Source of the DNA: Pseudobacteriovorax antillogorgiicola
GTDB taxonomy: Bacteria > Bdellovibrionota_B > Oligoflexia > Oligoflexales > RGVZ01
Direction of reading: 5' to 3'
Length of the DNA stretch: 55,989 nucleotides
NCBI GenBank assembly: GCA_945898195.1
Contig: CAMDHM010000014.1
Span: 1-55,989 of the forward strand
The notes below the pieces were generated by a model that saw nothing but the letters and a program-made list of their open reading frames with translations, was not told the origin of the DNA and searched no databases. Positions 25,771 through 34,052 of this stretch are shown in pieces. The position numbers and the translations under genes are program-made. Numbering within the stretch: position 1 is the stretch's first letter; each line of letters begins with the position of its first letter.

Positions 25771-25782
25771 TCCAAACCCTTT

Positions 25783-26739
25783 TTATATTTCTAGTGATCC
25801 AGTAAAGGTTAGCGCGGCTGGGCCAGCGAGCATATGATTTCCTTCCGTGATCTGAACAAACAGATCGCCTCCTGGCATCCGGATGGCGGACCATGCGCTG
25901 CTTTCACCCATGTTGTCTTGAGTCTCAATTGCGGCGGCAATGGCGACCGCTCCGCTGCCACATGCTTGGGTTAACCCCACCCCTCGCTCCCATGGGATCG
26001 CATTCCAAATCTGTTCTACGGGTATGTTCATACTTTTTGCGGCCGACGTGACGGCGGGTTCGTTGCGGTCAAGTTGGACTGCCATATGAACGTTGATGCC
26101 ATCCCATCCATCAAGTTTTTGGATGGCATTGGCAAAGGCCACAAATGGGGCGATATTTTTCAGATCCAAATTTTCCACGCCAAGCAGAACCAGGTGCGGG
26201 TTTCCAACATCAACCTTGTAGATTCCATTCGGCTGAACAAGCTTTGATTTGGTCAGGGCATCATCTAGCATTTTGCGAAGCCCGTGCCCGGACCCTATGG
26301 CTTCAACGCTGGCTAAGCCCATGTCGACACCAATAAAACCTTTGGTGCCAAAGACCTTGCACCAAAACGGACGGCCTTGGATCGGGATCTCAAGGGCAGG
26401 TGGTAGATCACGGGTTGACGTTCCCGTGGCGTCCAATTTGCGAAGGACGCTTCGTGCTGCGCAGCGTAGTCCGTTGCCACAATTTTTTGCCAGACTTCCG
26501 TCGGAATTGATCACGATCAGTTCTTCGGGGTAAGTTTCGCGGCGATCTTTGGTGATCAGAATGAGGATTCCGTCAGCCGCGATTCCCGAACCGTCACGAT
26601 TGCAAATTCGGGCAGCCTGACGCTGTAAACTTGGCACGATCAGATCCGTGTCCGTTCGCTGGATCCACGTCACCAGGAAATCATTTTTGCATCCATGCCA
26701 TTTTTCAAATTCAAGGAGCAAGGACGTATCCCCTTCCAC
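25783..26739 (-). CDS. dapF: Diaminopimelate epimerase
   Basis: A 318-residue cofactor-free epimerase that converts LL- to meso-diaminopimelate for lysine and peptidoglycan. Both catalytic cysteines are present, in NCGNGLRCA (Cys87) and ACGSGAVA (Cys260), and the start FEKWHGCKND corresponds to the usual FxKMHGLGND. It is longer than the typical 270-280 residues, with inserted loops around 100-125 and 215-235. The start is uncertain: the GTG at 26739 overlaps the response regulator by 29 bases, while a TTG at 26721 would overlap less. Its place behind a two-component system, not with dapB or lysA, is unusual. Confidence 0.92.
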   Translation of the reverse strand: MEGDTSLLLEFEKWHGCKNDFLVTWIQRTDTDLIVPSLQRQAARICNRDGSGIAADGILILITKDRRETYPEELIVINSDGSLAKNCGNGLRCAARSVLRKLDATGTSTRDLPPALEIPIQGRPFWCKVFGTKGFIGVDMGLASVEAIGSGHGLRKMLDDALTKSKLVQPNGIYKVDVGNPHLVLLGVENLDLKNIAPFVAFANAIQKLDGWDGINVHMAVQLDRNEPAVTSAAKSMNIPVEQIWNAIPWERGVGLTQACGSGAVAIAAAIETQDNMGESSAWSAIRMPGGDLFVQITEGNHMLAGPAALTFTGSLEI

Positions 26740-27448
26740 GGACGCTTTTCAAGTAGCGGGGATTTGCCGGGTCGGTCTCGATCAGACGGCGCAGTCGAAC
26801 CACAAAGTTGTCGACCGTGCGGGTTTCCACATCCTCGCTTACACCCCAAACTTTCGATAGAAGGTGTTGCCGACTTAGGACGCGGTCTGGATTTACGAAA
26901 AATTCCTTTAGCATATCTGCTTCAAGGCGAGTCAACTCTGCGACTCCTGTAGGCGTCTGGATCCTCAACTTTTCTGGATCTAGTTGAAATGGGCCCCAAA
27001 TAAGCGGCCCACCTTCCAAGCTTTCTCCCAGTTCAAACATGGCACACCGTGCCAAGGTTCTTTTGACCTTGAGGAGCAGTTCGGCCAAGCGAAATGGTTT
27101 CGTAATGTAATCATCGGCGCCTAAGGAGAGTCCGCGGACAGAGTCCGCTTCAGCAGCCCTTGCCGTTAAAAATATAATTCCAGCCCGCTGGTTTTTTTTT
27201 CGGATCGTTTGTCCAATTTCAAAGCCGTTGCGTCCGGGAAGATTCACATCGAGCAAGTATAAATCAAAAAGCAAGGTGCCCGCTTGGATCATTTCTTCGG
27301 CGGCGTCCCCATCCATGCACACTGTGACGTTGTAACCCTCCGCCTTGAGATTTAATTCCAGGCTAAAGGCCAAATTCGGTTCATCTTCCACCAGCAGAAT
27401 GGATCCCATGGATTTTTCACTGGTTTGATGCCTATTTAAAGGATTCAT
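26711..27448 (-). CDS. OmpR/PhoB-family response regulator
   Basis: A 245-residue regulator. The receiver has acidic residues ED21-22, phospho-acceptor Asp67 in LLDVNLPG, Thr95 and Lys117 in ITKPF. The C-terminal winged helix is of the OmpR type (LTRLEADMLKEFFVNPDRVLSRQHLL, then TVDNFVVRLRRLIE and SVRGRGYVL). The gene overlaps the kinase gene upstream by four bases (ATGA) and dapF downstream by 29, so the three are translated together. Its targets may include the Fur-box promoter region at 30940, but no direct repeat for it is evident. Confidence 0.93.
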   Translation of the reverse strand: MNPLNRHQTSEKSMGSILLVEDEPNLAFSLELNLKAEGYNVTVCMDGDAAEEMIQAGTLLFDLYLLDVNLPGRNGFEIGQTIRKKNQRAGIIFLTARAAEADSVRGLSLGADDYITKPFRLAELLLKVKRTLARCAMFELGESLEGGPLIWGPFQLDPEKLRIQTPTGVAELTRLEADMLKEFFVNPDRVLSRQHLLSKVWGVSEDVETRTVDNFVVRLRRLIETDPANPRYLKSVRGRGYVLAP

Positions 27449-28458
27449 TTTTTCCCCGCTGCGACAGCTGGAAGTTCAATGATAAAGGTGGCTCCCTGAT
27501 CGACGCCGGCAGATTCAGCGCGGACACGCCCCCCCATGATCCGGGTCATGGACTCGACAATATAAAGGCCAAGTCCGGTGCCGGGAATGGCTTTTTTAAC
27601 GGCGCGATTGCCGCGTCGAAAGATTCTGAAAACTTGTTTTATTTCTTGCTGGTCCAGGCCCATTCCCTGATCGTGAACGGTAATGCAAATTTTGCTGCCA
27701 TCATCCCGTGATTCTGCTTTGACCAAGACGGGAGATCCAGCCGGTGAGTATTTGATGGCGTTTTGAATTAGATTTTCGACGACAACCCGAAGGGCCTGGC
27801 TTGGGGCTCGCAGGCGCGTTCCCGGAGTCACGTCTACGTTAATTTTTGGTGTCTCGGGATTAAGGCGACTTCCCGACGCATCTGCGGCAACAGCCGGTAG
27901 CCACTCTGTTAAATCAATATTTTCAGGGCCCTCTGCGAATAGCGTGATCCCACGGTCTAATCGGGCTGCGATCAAGATCTGATCGACCAGTCGGGTCATT
28001 CGCGCGATGTCCTGGTGGGCACCGCCAATGAGTCGATCGCGGATGGCAGGGTCGAGTTCGCGGCGACTGAGGGTTTCAAGGGCAAGTTGGATGCTGGCCA
28101 GGGGGGAACGAACTTCATGGGTGACGCTAGATAGAAAATTTCTTTGTTGTTTGATGATCGCGCTTTGCCGAAGCCCGTCAAGAAACCAGACCACGGTCAG
28201 CACCAGAATTCCGCCCAGAAGGATGCAGCCGATAACCAAAATTGCCACGGTCGTTCCGCTCTCGAGATTGACCCATTCTCGTGACCCAACAAGATTTCTC
28301 AGGCGGTCTTCCTGCTTGGTAAACCACACGACCCAAAGGACGATTGTGGTGACCGACAGGATTTGAAGTCCGACGAATAGCGATATCGGATTTAACAAAA
28401 AACGAAATCTCGACGCGGCCTTAACTGCCAAACGACCTGTGTAAATCCCGATATTCAT
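27445..28458 (-). CDS. Membrane sensor histidine kinase
   Basis: A 337-residue kinase with two membrane segments (about 25-47 and 70-93) enclosing only some 20 periplasmic residues, so it probably senses membrane state or a partner protein rather than a soluble ligand. The HisKA helix has His114 in SSVTHEVRSPLAS. The ATP-binding domain has NLIQNAIKYSP (N), DQGMGL (G1) and GTGLGLYIV (G2), all intact. The frame is open to a TTG three bases earlier, but the ATG at 28458, overlapping the DUF3299 stop by one base (TGATG), is preferred. Being wedged between a DUF3299 gene and its regulator, it likely monitors the ABC/DUF3299 system. Confidence 0.92.
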   Translation of the reverse strand: MNIGIYTGRLAVKAASRFRFLLNPISLFVGLQILSVTTIVLWVVWFTKQEDRLRNLVGSREWVNLESGTTVAILVIGCILLGGILVLTVVWFLDGLRQSAIIKQQRNFLSSVTHEVRSPLASIQLALETLSRRELDPAIRDRLIGGAHQDIARMTRLVDQILIAARLDRGITLFAEGPENIDLTEWLPAVAADASGSRLNPETPKINVDVTPGTRLRAPSQALRVVVENLIQNAIKYSPAGSPVLVKAESRDDGSKICITVHDQGMGLDQQEIKQVFRIFRRGNRAVKKAIPGTGLGLYIVESMTRIMGGRVRAESAGVDQGATFIIELPAVAAGKK

Positions 28459-28952
28459 CAAAAACCTGCCTTGTAGGCTTCAGTTCGACGGGCTTTCACT
28501 TGAAAAATAGCCGTGCCATATTTGGTGGTGCCTGAGGTTATTCGAAGGTGCCCCTCAATCCAAACTGGCTTCCAATCAACCGTTGCAGATTCGTCTCCCA
28601 CCATCTGCACCAACACCTGTTGATTGGGTGGCGGCGGCGGATAATGGATGCACGCTTGTGGGTCCGGTACCAAGAGAAATTCTTTGACTAGTTGCGTGTT
28701 GTCTTCGAGCGGAACCATGAAACCCGGCAAACGGATAAGGCGTCCATCGAGTTCAGTTAATAATGCGGATGGTTTGCCTGTTTTAAGGTCGTACTGTGCC
28801 AAAGTCGGCCATTCGATCGTCTTCACCTCGTCGGAGCCACTTTGCGCTGGGTGTGCTTGGCTTTCCCGGGACGTCCACCAGGACTGCAGCAACATTCCCC
28901 CAACTGGGGCTGCGACAAGGCTTGCAATCAAAAGGAGCTGCTGAATTTTCAT
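28458..28952 (-). CDS. Periplasmic DUF3299 protein
   Basis: A 164-residue protein with an N-terminal hydrophobic segment (5-24) that acts as a signal anchor or uncleaved signal. The rest matches DUF3299 as I know it: ELDGRLIRLPGFMVPLE, KEFLLVPDPQACIHYPPPPPNQ and GTAIFQVKA. The single cysteine and histidine in ACIHYPPPPPNQ could bind a metal, which is inference. DUF3299 genes often sit beside FtsX-type ABC transporter genes, as here: the permease ends 10 bases upstream. From memory, the zinc-regulated zrg locus of Vibrio combines similar parts. No biochemical role is settled. Confidence 0.85.
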   Translation of the reverse strand: MKIQQLLLIASLVAAPVGGMLLQSWWTSRESQAHPAQSGSDEVKTIEWPTLAQYDLKTGKPSALLTELDGRLIRLPGFMVPLEDNTQLVKEFLLVPDPQACIHYPPPPPNQQVLVQMVGDESATVDWKPVWIEGHLRITSGTTKYGTAIFQVKARRTEAYKAGF

Positions 28953-28962
28953 GGCTTAGACT

Positions 28963-30216
28963 TCATATCCGGATTGTCAGTCCGTCCACAAGTGCATTGC
29001 GGTAGGCTTGCCATGCTGGCAGGGCAGCCATGGCCAATCCCGTGAGGAACATGAGGCCAAGGCGTGCCCATTCTTCTCCGGAAAGCCCTGTTATTGGCAG
29101 TGATATCCCAAAGTTGGCGGTGATCAGTCCGGTTGCGCCGAGCAAGGCCCCATAGGTCAGGGCGATGCTTGTCGCCACGGCGACTCCAGTTAAGAATCCG
29201 GCTTCGACCAAAAGAATGGCGGTGATCATCCAAGGCCGGGCCCCTAGGGCACGCAGAATCGCCATTTCACGGCGGCGTTCATTAAGGGAATTGTAGAGGG
29301 CAATGATCATACTCAACAGGCCGACCAAGATAACGAGCATCGACACCGCTCGTAGGGCCTCCTCGGCGTAGGACAAGGCGCTCCAAAGTTGGGCAAGGGT
29401 CAGTCCCGGCAGGGCCCCAGTCATTGGCTCGCCTGCATAGGTTTGGATTTCACGTTGCAGAGCCAGAGCATCCGTCCGGCTTTTGGTGCCGATAAAAAAG
29501 GCGGACAGTCCTGGTAGGTGGCGATGATGATCAGGTTCATCGGCATTATCCGCATGTTCATCATGATGCTCGGCGGCACCCGCATGCATTTGAGCCATTG
29601 CGGGCAGGCTAATGAATAGGCTCCGGTCAAACGGTGTTCCTGTTGGTTTAAGAATGCCACTGATGACAAACGGATGGTCCTCGTGCTTAACAAAGGATTC
29701 CACCGCGAGACCATGGGCCAGAACAAGTTTTGTTCCCTCGGTATAGCCGAGCTCCTTAGCGACGCGCGCGCCGATCACGACGTCATGATCATCGGCCGAC
29801 GGCTTTCCTGATTCAAATTCGAGGCGCCTATCGCGTTGGTAATGATAATGAAGAAACAGGTCTTCATTCGTCGCGATAACCCTGAATCCTTTATGGCTGT
29901 CTCCCATGGCTACGGGAATGGTCCAGGCCACCGCGGGATGCCGCCGGAAGTGTTCCCAGGTTTCCGGGGTAACATTGTTTGAGGCGCTTCCGATTTGGAA
30001 GACACTATTCAACAGCAATTGGATCGGACTGCTCCGAGCCCCGGCAATAACGTCGGTTTGGCTAATAACACCGGTGAAACCTTCTCTTGCACCGGTCCGC
30101 AACCGTTCGACGATCAGGAGCAAAGACATACTTAGAGCGATGGCAAGGATTGTTAAAAGACTTGTGACGCGCCGGTTCAAGATCGAGCGCAGAGCAAGAT
30201 GGATGATGGTTGACAT
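28963..30216 (-). CDS. FtsX/LolE-type ABC transporter permease with histidine-rich periplasmic loop
   Basis: A 417-residue permease with the MacB/FtsX layout: one membrane segment near the N-terminus (about 17-36), a large periplasmic domain (40-275), then three segments at the end (about 285-310, 330-360, 375-400). The conserved FtsX signature ALYNSLNERRREMAILRALGARPW precedes the third segment. Unusually, residues 211-233 hold seven histidines among acidic residues (AEHHDEH, DHHRH), a likely metal-binding loop. AAGGAGA lies before the ATG, 11 bases after the ATPase stop. The system may extrude or mobilise a lipoprotein or metal-linked ligand rather than import it; the substrate is unknown. 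Confidence 0.88.
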   Translation of the reverse strand: MSTIIHLALRSILNRRVTSLLTILAIALSMSLLLIVERLRTGAREGFTGVISQTDVIAGARSSPIQLLLNSVFQIGSASNNVTPETWEHFRRHPAVAWTIPVAMGDSHKGFRVIATNEDLFLHYHYQRDRRLEFESGKPSADDHDVVIGARVAKELGYTEGTKLVLAHGLAVESFVKHEDHPFVISGILKPTGTPFDRSLFISLPAMAQMHAGAAEHHDEHADNADEPDHHRHLPGLSAFFIGTKSRTDALALQREIQTYAGEPMTGALPGLTLAQLWSALSYAEEALRAVSMLVILVGLLSMIIALYNSLNERRREMAILRALGARPWMITAILLVEAGFLTGVAVATSIALTYGALLGATGLITANFGISLPITGLSGEEWARLGLMFLTGLAMAALPAWQAYRNALVDGLTIRI

Positions 30217-30227
30217 CGTATCTCTCC

Positions 30228-30926
30228 TTAATCGTCGCCAGTTGACGCACGAAATTTTCGGTTGAGCGTCGTCAGGTCAACGCTACGGTCAAAGCGATTC
30301 GCAAGAGATCGGTCATGACTAACAAAAATGACCGAAGTCTTGCTTGCCCCGGCCACATCAATCAATAAATCCAGAAAGCGGTCCCGGTGAACGTGATCCA
30401 GGGCCGAGGTGGGCTCGTCGCAGATTAGAATCTCTGGATTACCGATTAGGGCGCGCGCTGCGGCAACCCGCTGTTGCTGACCGACACTGAGTTCTGGCGC
30501 CTGCCGATTCATGAGATGCCCGATGCCCAAAGCCTGGGCAAGATGTTTGGCCTCGGACTCAGGCGACTTAGAAATCTTGCTCAGTCGGGAGGAGCTTAAG
30601 CGCAGGGGAAGGAGGATGTTATCCATGACGCTTAAATAGGGCAGCAGATTAAACATCTGAAACAAGTACCCAAAATGATCGCCGCGGAAGCGATCCCTTT
30701 CGGCAGGAGGCAAGGCACTTAGATCCTTGCCGAGGACCCTGATGCTGCCCCGCGGTGACGGCAGAATTCCAGACAGCAATCCAAGTAAAGTAGTTTTTCC
30801 GCACCCGGAGGGACCATGGACGAAAATCCGTTCTCCCGCCGATACAGATAACCGATCGATGTCGATAATATCCGCGTCGCCAACGTAGCTAAATTTTAGT
30901 GACTCAATTTCAATAGACTTGGTCAT
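30228..30926 (-). CDS. ABC transporter ATP-binding protein (LolD/MacB type)
   Basis: A 232-residue ATPase subunit. Walker A is GPSGCGKTT (38-46), the Q-loop is in GYLFQMFNLLPYLSV, the signature is LSVGQQQRVAAARAL (LSxGQ in place of LSGGQ), Walker B is LICDEPTSALD, and the switch histidine is in VIFVSHD. The length and the FQxFNLLPxLxV pattern fit the MacB/LolD/FtsE group that partners with FtsX-type permeases such as the next gene. It is the first gene of the eight-gene minus-strand run, close behind a sigma-70 promoter and a Fur-like box. Confidence 0.94.
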   Translation of the reverse strand: MTKSIEIESLKFSYVGDADIIDIDRLSVSAGERIFVHGPSGCGKTTLLGLLSGILPSPRGSIRVLGKDLSALPPAERDRFRGDHFGYLFQMFNLLPYLSVMDNILLPLRLSSSRLSKISKSPESEAKHLAQALGIGHLMNRQAPELSVGQQQRVAAARALIGNPEILICDEPTSALDHVHRDRFLDLLIDVAGASKTSVIFVSHDRSLANRFDRSVDLTTLNRKFRASTGDD

Positions 30927-30939
30927 GCATAAACCTTGC

Positions 30940-30958
30940 AGAATAGATCATCATTATC
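30940..30958 (-). promoter_or_regulatory. Fur-box-like operator over the ABC-operon promoter
   Basis: The minus-strand 19-mer GATAATGATGATCTATTCT matches the Fur consensus GATAATGATAATCATTATC at 13 of 19 positions, including the first nine in a row. It covers the -10 element and the predicted start point, where a repressor would block transcription. The gene content (histidine-rich permease, DUF3299) makes metal control credible, but Fur, Zur and Mur boxes can look alike. Confidence 0.5.
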
Positions 30959-30981
30959 GCTGATTTTTTCGTTTTGGCCAA
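30953..30981 (-). promoter_or_regulatory. Sigma-70-type promoter of the ABC/DUF3299/two-component operon
   Basis: On the minus strand TTGGCC (30981-30976), 17 bases, then GATAAT (30958-30953). The -10 matches 5 of 6 and the -35 4 of 6 bases. The start point would be about 20 bases before the ATPase gene, a short leader. Confidence 0.65.
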
Positions 30982-31079
30982 TTCTCTCCGCGTTGCTGAC
31001 GTCCCACGTGACTTCAGCTGGTTCAGCTTGGGCCGAAGGGGTTGTACATAGATAGCATTATTAGGGCAGCAAATACTAA

Positions 31080-33398
31080 ATGAAGCGCCAATTCTGGATC
31101 AACAGGTTTTCCTTGGCTTCGCTGGCGGTTACCGCCTCGGCCGTTGTGGCCGCGTCTTGGGTCGCTATATCTCCCCTTGGGCCAGTTTTGCGCGACACGG
31201 CGGAGCGCAATTTTCTTAGGGCTATCGTGGGCAATATAACGGACGAGCCAGTGAAGAACAAAATACGGATTTTTGTGTGGGATGAATTGTGGCGCGTTCG
31301 TGCGGGCAGGCTTTTACCTGCGGCAGAAGACTGGGGAGAGATCTTTGAGGCCTTGCATATTCGTGGCGCAAAAATAATTTTGATCCCAGATGAAGAGGTC
31401 TTTTCCCGCGTCAATGCATCTGCCGTTGGCTACATTCAGGCTTTCCGTGACGCAGCGTCAAAAGGCCTACAAATCTACGCGCCACTGCGGTTCGTCGATC
31501 CTCACCCAGGGAACACGCCGGCTGACCCCATCCTGTTTGGCGCCCCAGTGGAAACGTATATTCGTGATGCATCTCAGCCAAATGACCCCATTGATAAGCC
31601 CCCCGCAGTTACGTCCCTGCTAGACCTAAAAAAAATTCCGGACATCAGCAGCAAGGTCCTGTCCGGTCCTGCCCCAGAATTTGCAGACGTTGTTGCCGGA
31701 GCAGGCTTGATTGGTATCGAGCCTGATGCGTTCATGCCTTTGGCCCGCTGGCGCGAGGATCGATTTATCGCAGACCTTGCGCTTGCACCTCGAGAGTCCT
31801 CTTGGGGGGTCACGATCTCTGGTGGGAAAACTATGGTCGCCAATAAAATAGTGGCCCCGCGAGATGGATTTATACCAATGCCCTCCAATCAATTCAGCCG
31901 AGATCAACAATTTTTTATAATGCCAGAAGAGTCCATAGAAATACTTTTACGCAGCAATGTGTCGGATGCCCTTCCAGAGTTGGTCATCATGGGGGCAGCG
32001 AATTCAGCCTCTATTGCACGAATCACTGCAATTGCTAATGCAGCGATGAGTGGGGCGCTGCCTGCGCCGCTATCAATCTGGTCAGTGGCAGGTCTGGCGG
32101 TTGTGGCGTTAATCGCCTATTTGATTGTCATACCAATGCAACTCGCATCAGCCATCCTTCTCGGGATCATCTGGGTTGTGGCTTCAGTTTTTGTGAGTCT
32201 GATTTATCAGAAAAATATTGGCTTACCGGCAACGGCGGTATTTATTTCCGCAGTAATCCCATCATTATTCGAAGTGATGCGCAGGTCCGCGAAACGGGAT
32301 GTGCGGATCAGAAAGATCGCCTCAGATTTATCGGGGATGCAGCTTGCCAAGTCGGCCATGGCTCAGCAGGCAAGAATGGTAGTGCATGACCTTCGGCGCG
32401 CCCTAAAAGGCCATGATCCAGCCAATATCGCCTACCTAGACGGTTTCCTTGTCGAGCTGATGGCTCTGGAACAACCAGTGAGCGGTTGGCAGAAGTCAAT
32501 TGCCAAAAGTTTTTCGATTGTCGATCTAACGGAAGCTTCACTTTCGCAATTGATGCCGGGATTTAACGGTCGCGAATTAGATTTCGAAATATCGTGGCAA
32601 CACCATTCACGCCTGTTCGGTGATGCCGCTGCAATGCGCAGGATTATCGATAATCTTATTGATAATGCAGCAGCCTCAGCCCCGCGAGGAAGCCGCATCA
32701 ATATCCATACACGAGAAATCGGAATGCAGACGGCGGATGGTTCCGTGACGGCATGCATGATGACGATTGGAAATGTCGTCTCAAATTTCTCAGCGAACGA
32801 CTTTGCGGTTTTGGGTGACGGTCGCGTGAGGAATCGTCAGGATGGACGGGGCCTTGGTTTGTTGATCGTTCGTCGCCTGGCGGAATCCATGGGTGGATTG
32901 GTTCAGTATTACTACGAATCCTCTAGCTGCGTTGTTGAAATTCAGGTCGCGATACCGGTCGATCTTGGCTTGCCCGATCTTGACGTGGTGATGCGCCGCA
33001 GCAATCATTCGGGACTTCGGGACGAACAGAAAAAACGCAGACTCATCATCGTCGTTGATGACAGCCCTTTTGTTCGGGATATGTGGGAGCGTCAGTCCAC
33101 CGAGGCTGATGTTATTGTCTTTAGATCTCCGAGCGAGTTTTTAGCGCAAATCGCGGCCGACGTCGCACTCTTGTCTCGGGCTCCAATCATGGTCATTGAC
33201 TATATGTTTGATCGCGAATCAATGGATGGGATAACGCTTGCAGGAAAAGCCAGAGAGGCCGGCGTAAAAGATATTGTTATCTGCAGTGATTGGGATCTCG
33301 GTCATCTTAAGAATAATGATTCCGGATTTCCAATAATTCGAAAGGGCTTAGCGTCGGTCGAACAGGTGATGTCGGCGATTCAGAAACCGTCCGCCTGA
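31080..33398 (+). CDS. CHASE2-like membrane hybrid histidine kinase with C-terminal receiver
   Basis: A 772-residue protein: a membrane segment (about 9-30), a large extracytoplasmic domain (35-325) resembling CHASE2 (KIRIFVWDELWRVRAGR, then LHIRGAKIILIPDEE), three closely spaced membrane segments (about 340-405), a kinase core and a receiver (about 655-770). The phospho-histidine is probably in MVVHDLRRAL. The N box is NLIDNAAASAPRGS and G2 is DGRGLGLLIVRR, but the G1 motif DxGxG is replaced by IGNVVSN, so catalysis may be weakened. The receiver has IIVVDDSP, phospho-Asp in MVIDYMFD and lysine in IIRKG. It is divergent from the ABC operon and overlaps the convergent PilZ gene by 19 bases. 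Confidence 0.88.
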   Translation: MKRQFWINRFSLASLAVTASAVVAASWVAISPLGPVLRDTAERNFLRAIVGNITDEPVKNKIRIFVWDELWRVRAGRLLPAAEDWGEIFEALHIRGAKIILIPDEEVFSRVNASAVGYIQAFRDAASKGLQIYAPLRFVDPHPGNTPADPILFGAPVETYIRDASQPNDPIDKPPAVTSLLDLKKIPDISSKVLSGPAPEFADVVAGAGLIGIEPDAFMPLARWREDRFIADLALAPRESSWGVTISGGKTMVANKIVAPRDGFIPMPSNQFSRDQQFFIMPEESIEILLRSNVSDALPELVIMGAANSASIARITAIANAAMSGALPAPLSIWSVAGLAVVALIAYLIVIPMQLASAILLGIIWVVASVFVSLIYQKNIGLPATAVFISAVIPSLFEVMRRSAKRDVRIRKIASDLSGMQLAKSAMAQQARMVVHDLRRALKGHDPANIAYLDGFLVELMALEQPVSGWQKSIAKSFSIVDLTEASLSQLMPGFNGRELDFEISWQHHSRLFGDAAAMRRIIDNLIDNAAASAPRGSRINIHTREIGMQTADGSVTACMMTIGNVVSNFSANDFAVLGDGRVRNRQDGRGLGLLIVRRLAESMGGLVQYYYESSSCVVEIQVAIPVDLGLPDLDVVMRRSNHSGLRDEQKKRRLIIVVDDSPFVRDMWERQSTEADVIVFRSPSEFLAQIAADVALLSRAPIMVIDYMFDRESMDGITLAGKAREAGVKDIVICSDWDLGHLKNNDSGFPIIRKGLASVEQVMSAIQKPSA

Positions 33399-33739
33399 AG
33401 GACCTCTTCGAGTAACCCCAAGCCAGCAAAGACTTGTTCCAAGTCGATGTCTGGATCGCGGGTAAATACGCCGCACTGGTACATGCTTTCAATTCCAAGG
33501 TGGGATTGACAATGAGTCACCTCGACGCGCAGGCGAGCCTCGTCAATTTCAAGCCAATATTGTCCGCCGTGAGGCAAGGCCTCTCTTGCAATGAAGCCAA
33601 GCCCTCGCCGAGAAACATCCGTGGGTCGGACGTTAATTAGGCGGTCGCCAGACATGGATACAAGGCGACCAATGGCCCGACCCGAGACGCGGAACCTGCG
33701 GGTCTCGATACGTTTTGATCTGATTCGTAATTGCGACAT
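33380..33739 (-). CDS. Stand-alone PilZ-domain (c-di-GMP-binding) protein
   Basis: A 119-residue protein that is little more than one PilZ domain. The arginine motif is in KRIETRRFRV and the second motif is DVSRRGLGF (DxSxxG), so c-di-GMP binding is expected. AAGG precedes the ATG at 33739. It lies just upstream of the flagellar cluster on the other strand, and PilZ proteins often act on flagellar or pilus motors, so motility control is a reasonable guess. Its 3' end overlaps the hybrid kinase gene by 19 bases, and kinase transcripts running to the terminator at 33810 would be antisense to the whole gene. Confidence 0.87.
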   Translation of the reverse strand: MSQLRIRSKRIETRRFRVSGRAIGRLVSMSGDRLINVRPTDVSRRGLGFIAREALPHGGQYWLEIDEARLRVEVTHCQSHLGIESMYQCGVFTRDPDIDLEQVFAGLGLLEEVLQADGF

Positions 33740-33809
33740 TTTAACCTTTTAAATTAGGCCATTGTCCCTAGCCAATTCCAACGTCCTTCAGCTATATCGA
33801 CAGTTTTTG

Positions 33810-33840
33810 ATGGCACTTTAGGCCATTTTTGTTTTTTTTT
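33810..33840 (+). terminator. Intrinsic terminator downstream of the hybrid kinase (plus strand)
   Basis: ATGGC (33810-33814), loop ACTTTAG, GCCAT (33822-33826), then a T-tract of 14 Ts interrupted by one G. The stem is short but the tract is very strong. The nearest plus-strand gene upstream is the hybrid kinase, ending at 33398. Confidence 0.72.
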
Positions 33841-34035
33841 CATGGCGCGTCAATTCATCAGCCAGAACTTTGGCGAATGCGTCATCAGGTTGACGACCGA
33901 GTCTCATTTCGTGGCGGATCTTTGGCAGAGGCAGAACTTTCTTAGGGAAATTCTCACCCTGCAAAATTTTGTCCGGAAGAAACTTTCCGGTGAAAATAGT
34001 GCCGTGTTCCGGGGTAGTTGCACTCGGACTTTTTG

Positions 34036-34052
34036 TTGGCATGACCCTTGCT
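34036..34052 (+). promoter_or_regulatory. Sigma-54 (RpoN) promoter of the TPR-flagellar operon
   Basis: TTGGCATGACCCTTGCT fits YTGGCACGRNNNTTGCW at every defined position except one (T for C in the -24 box), with the essential GG (34038-34039) and GC (34050-34051) at the right spacing. Start point near 34063, about 40 bases before the TPR gene. A weaker sigma-70-like pair (TTGCTA, 16 bases, TAAAAT) overlaps it. Confidence 0.85.

Noticed and set aside
33818-34042. 74-residue open frame on the minus strand
   Set aside because: It starts inside the sigma-54 promoter and ends inside the plus-strand terminator; its last residues come from the antisense of the T-tract. Probably fortuitous.
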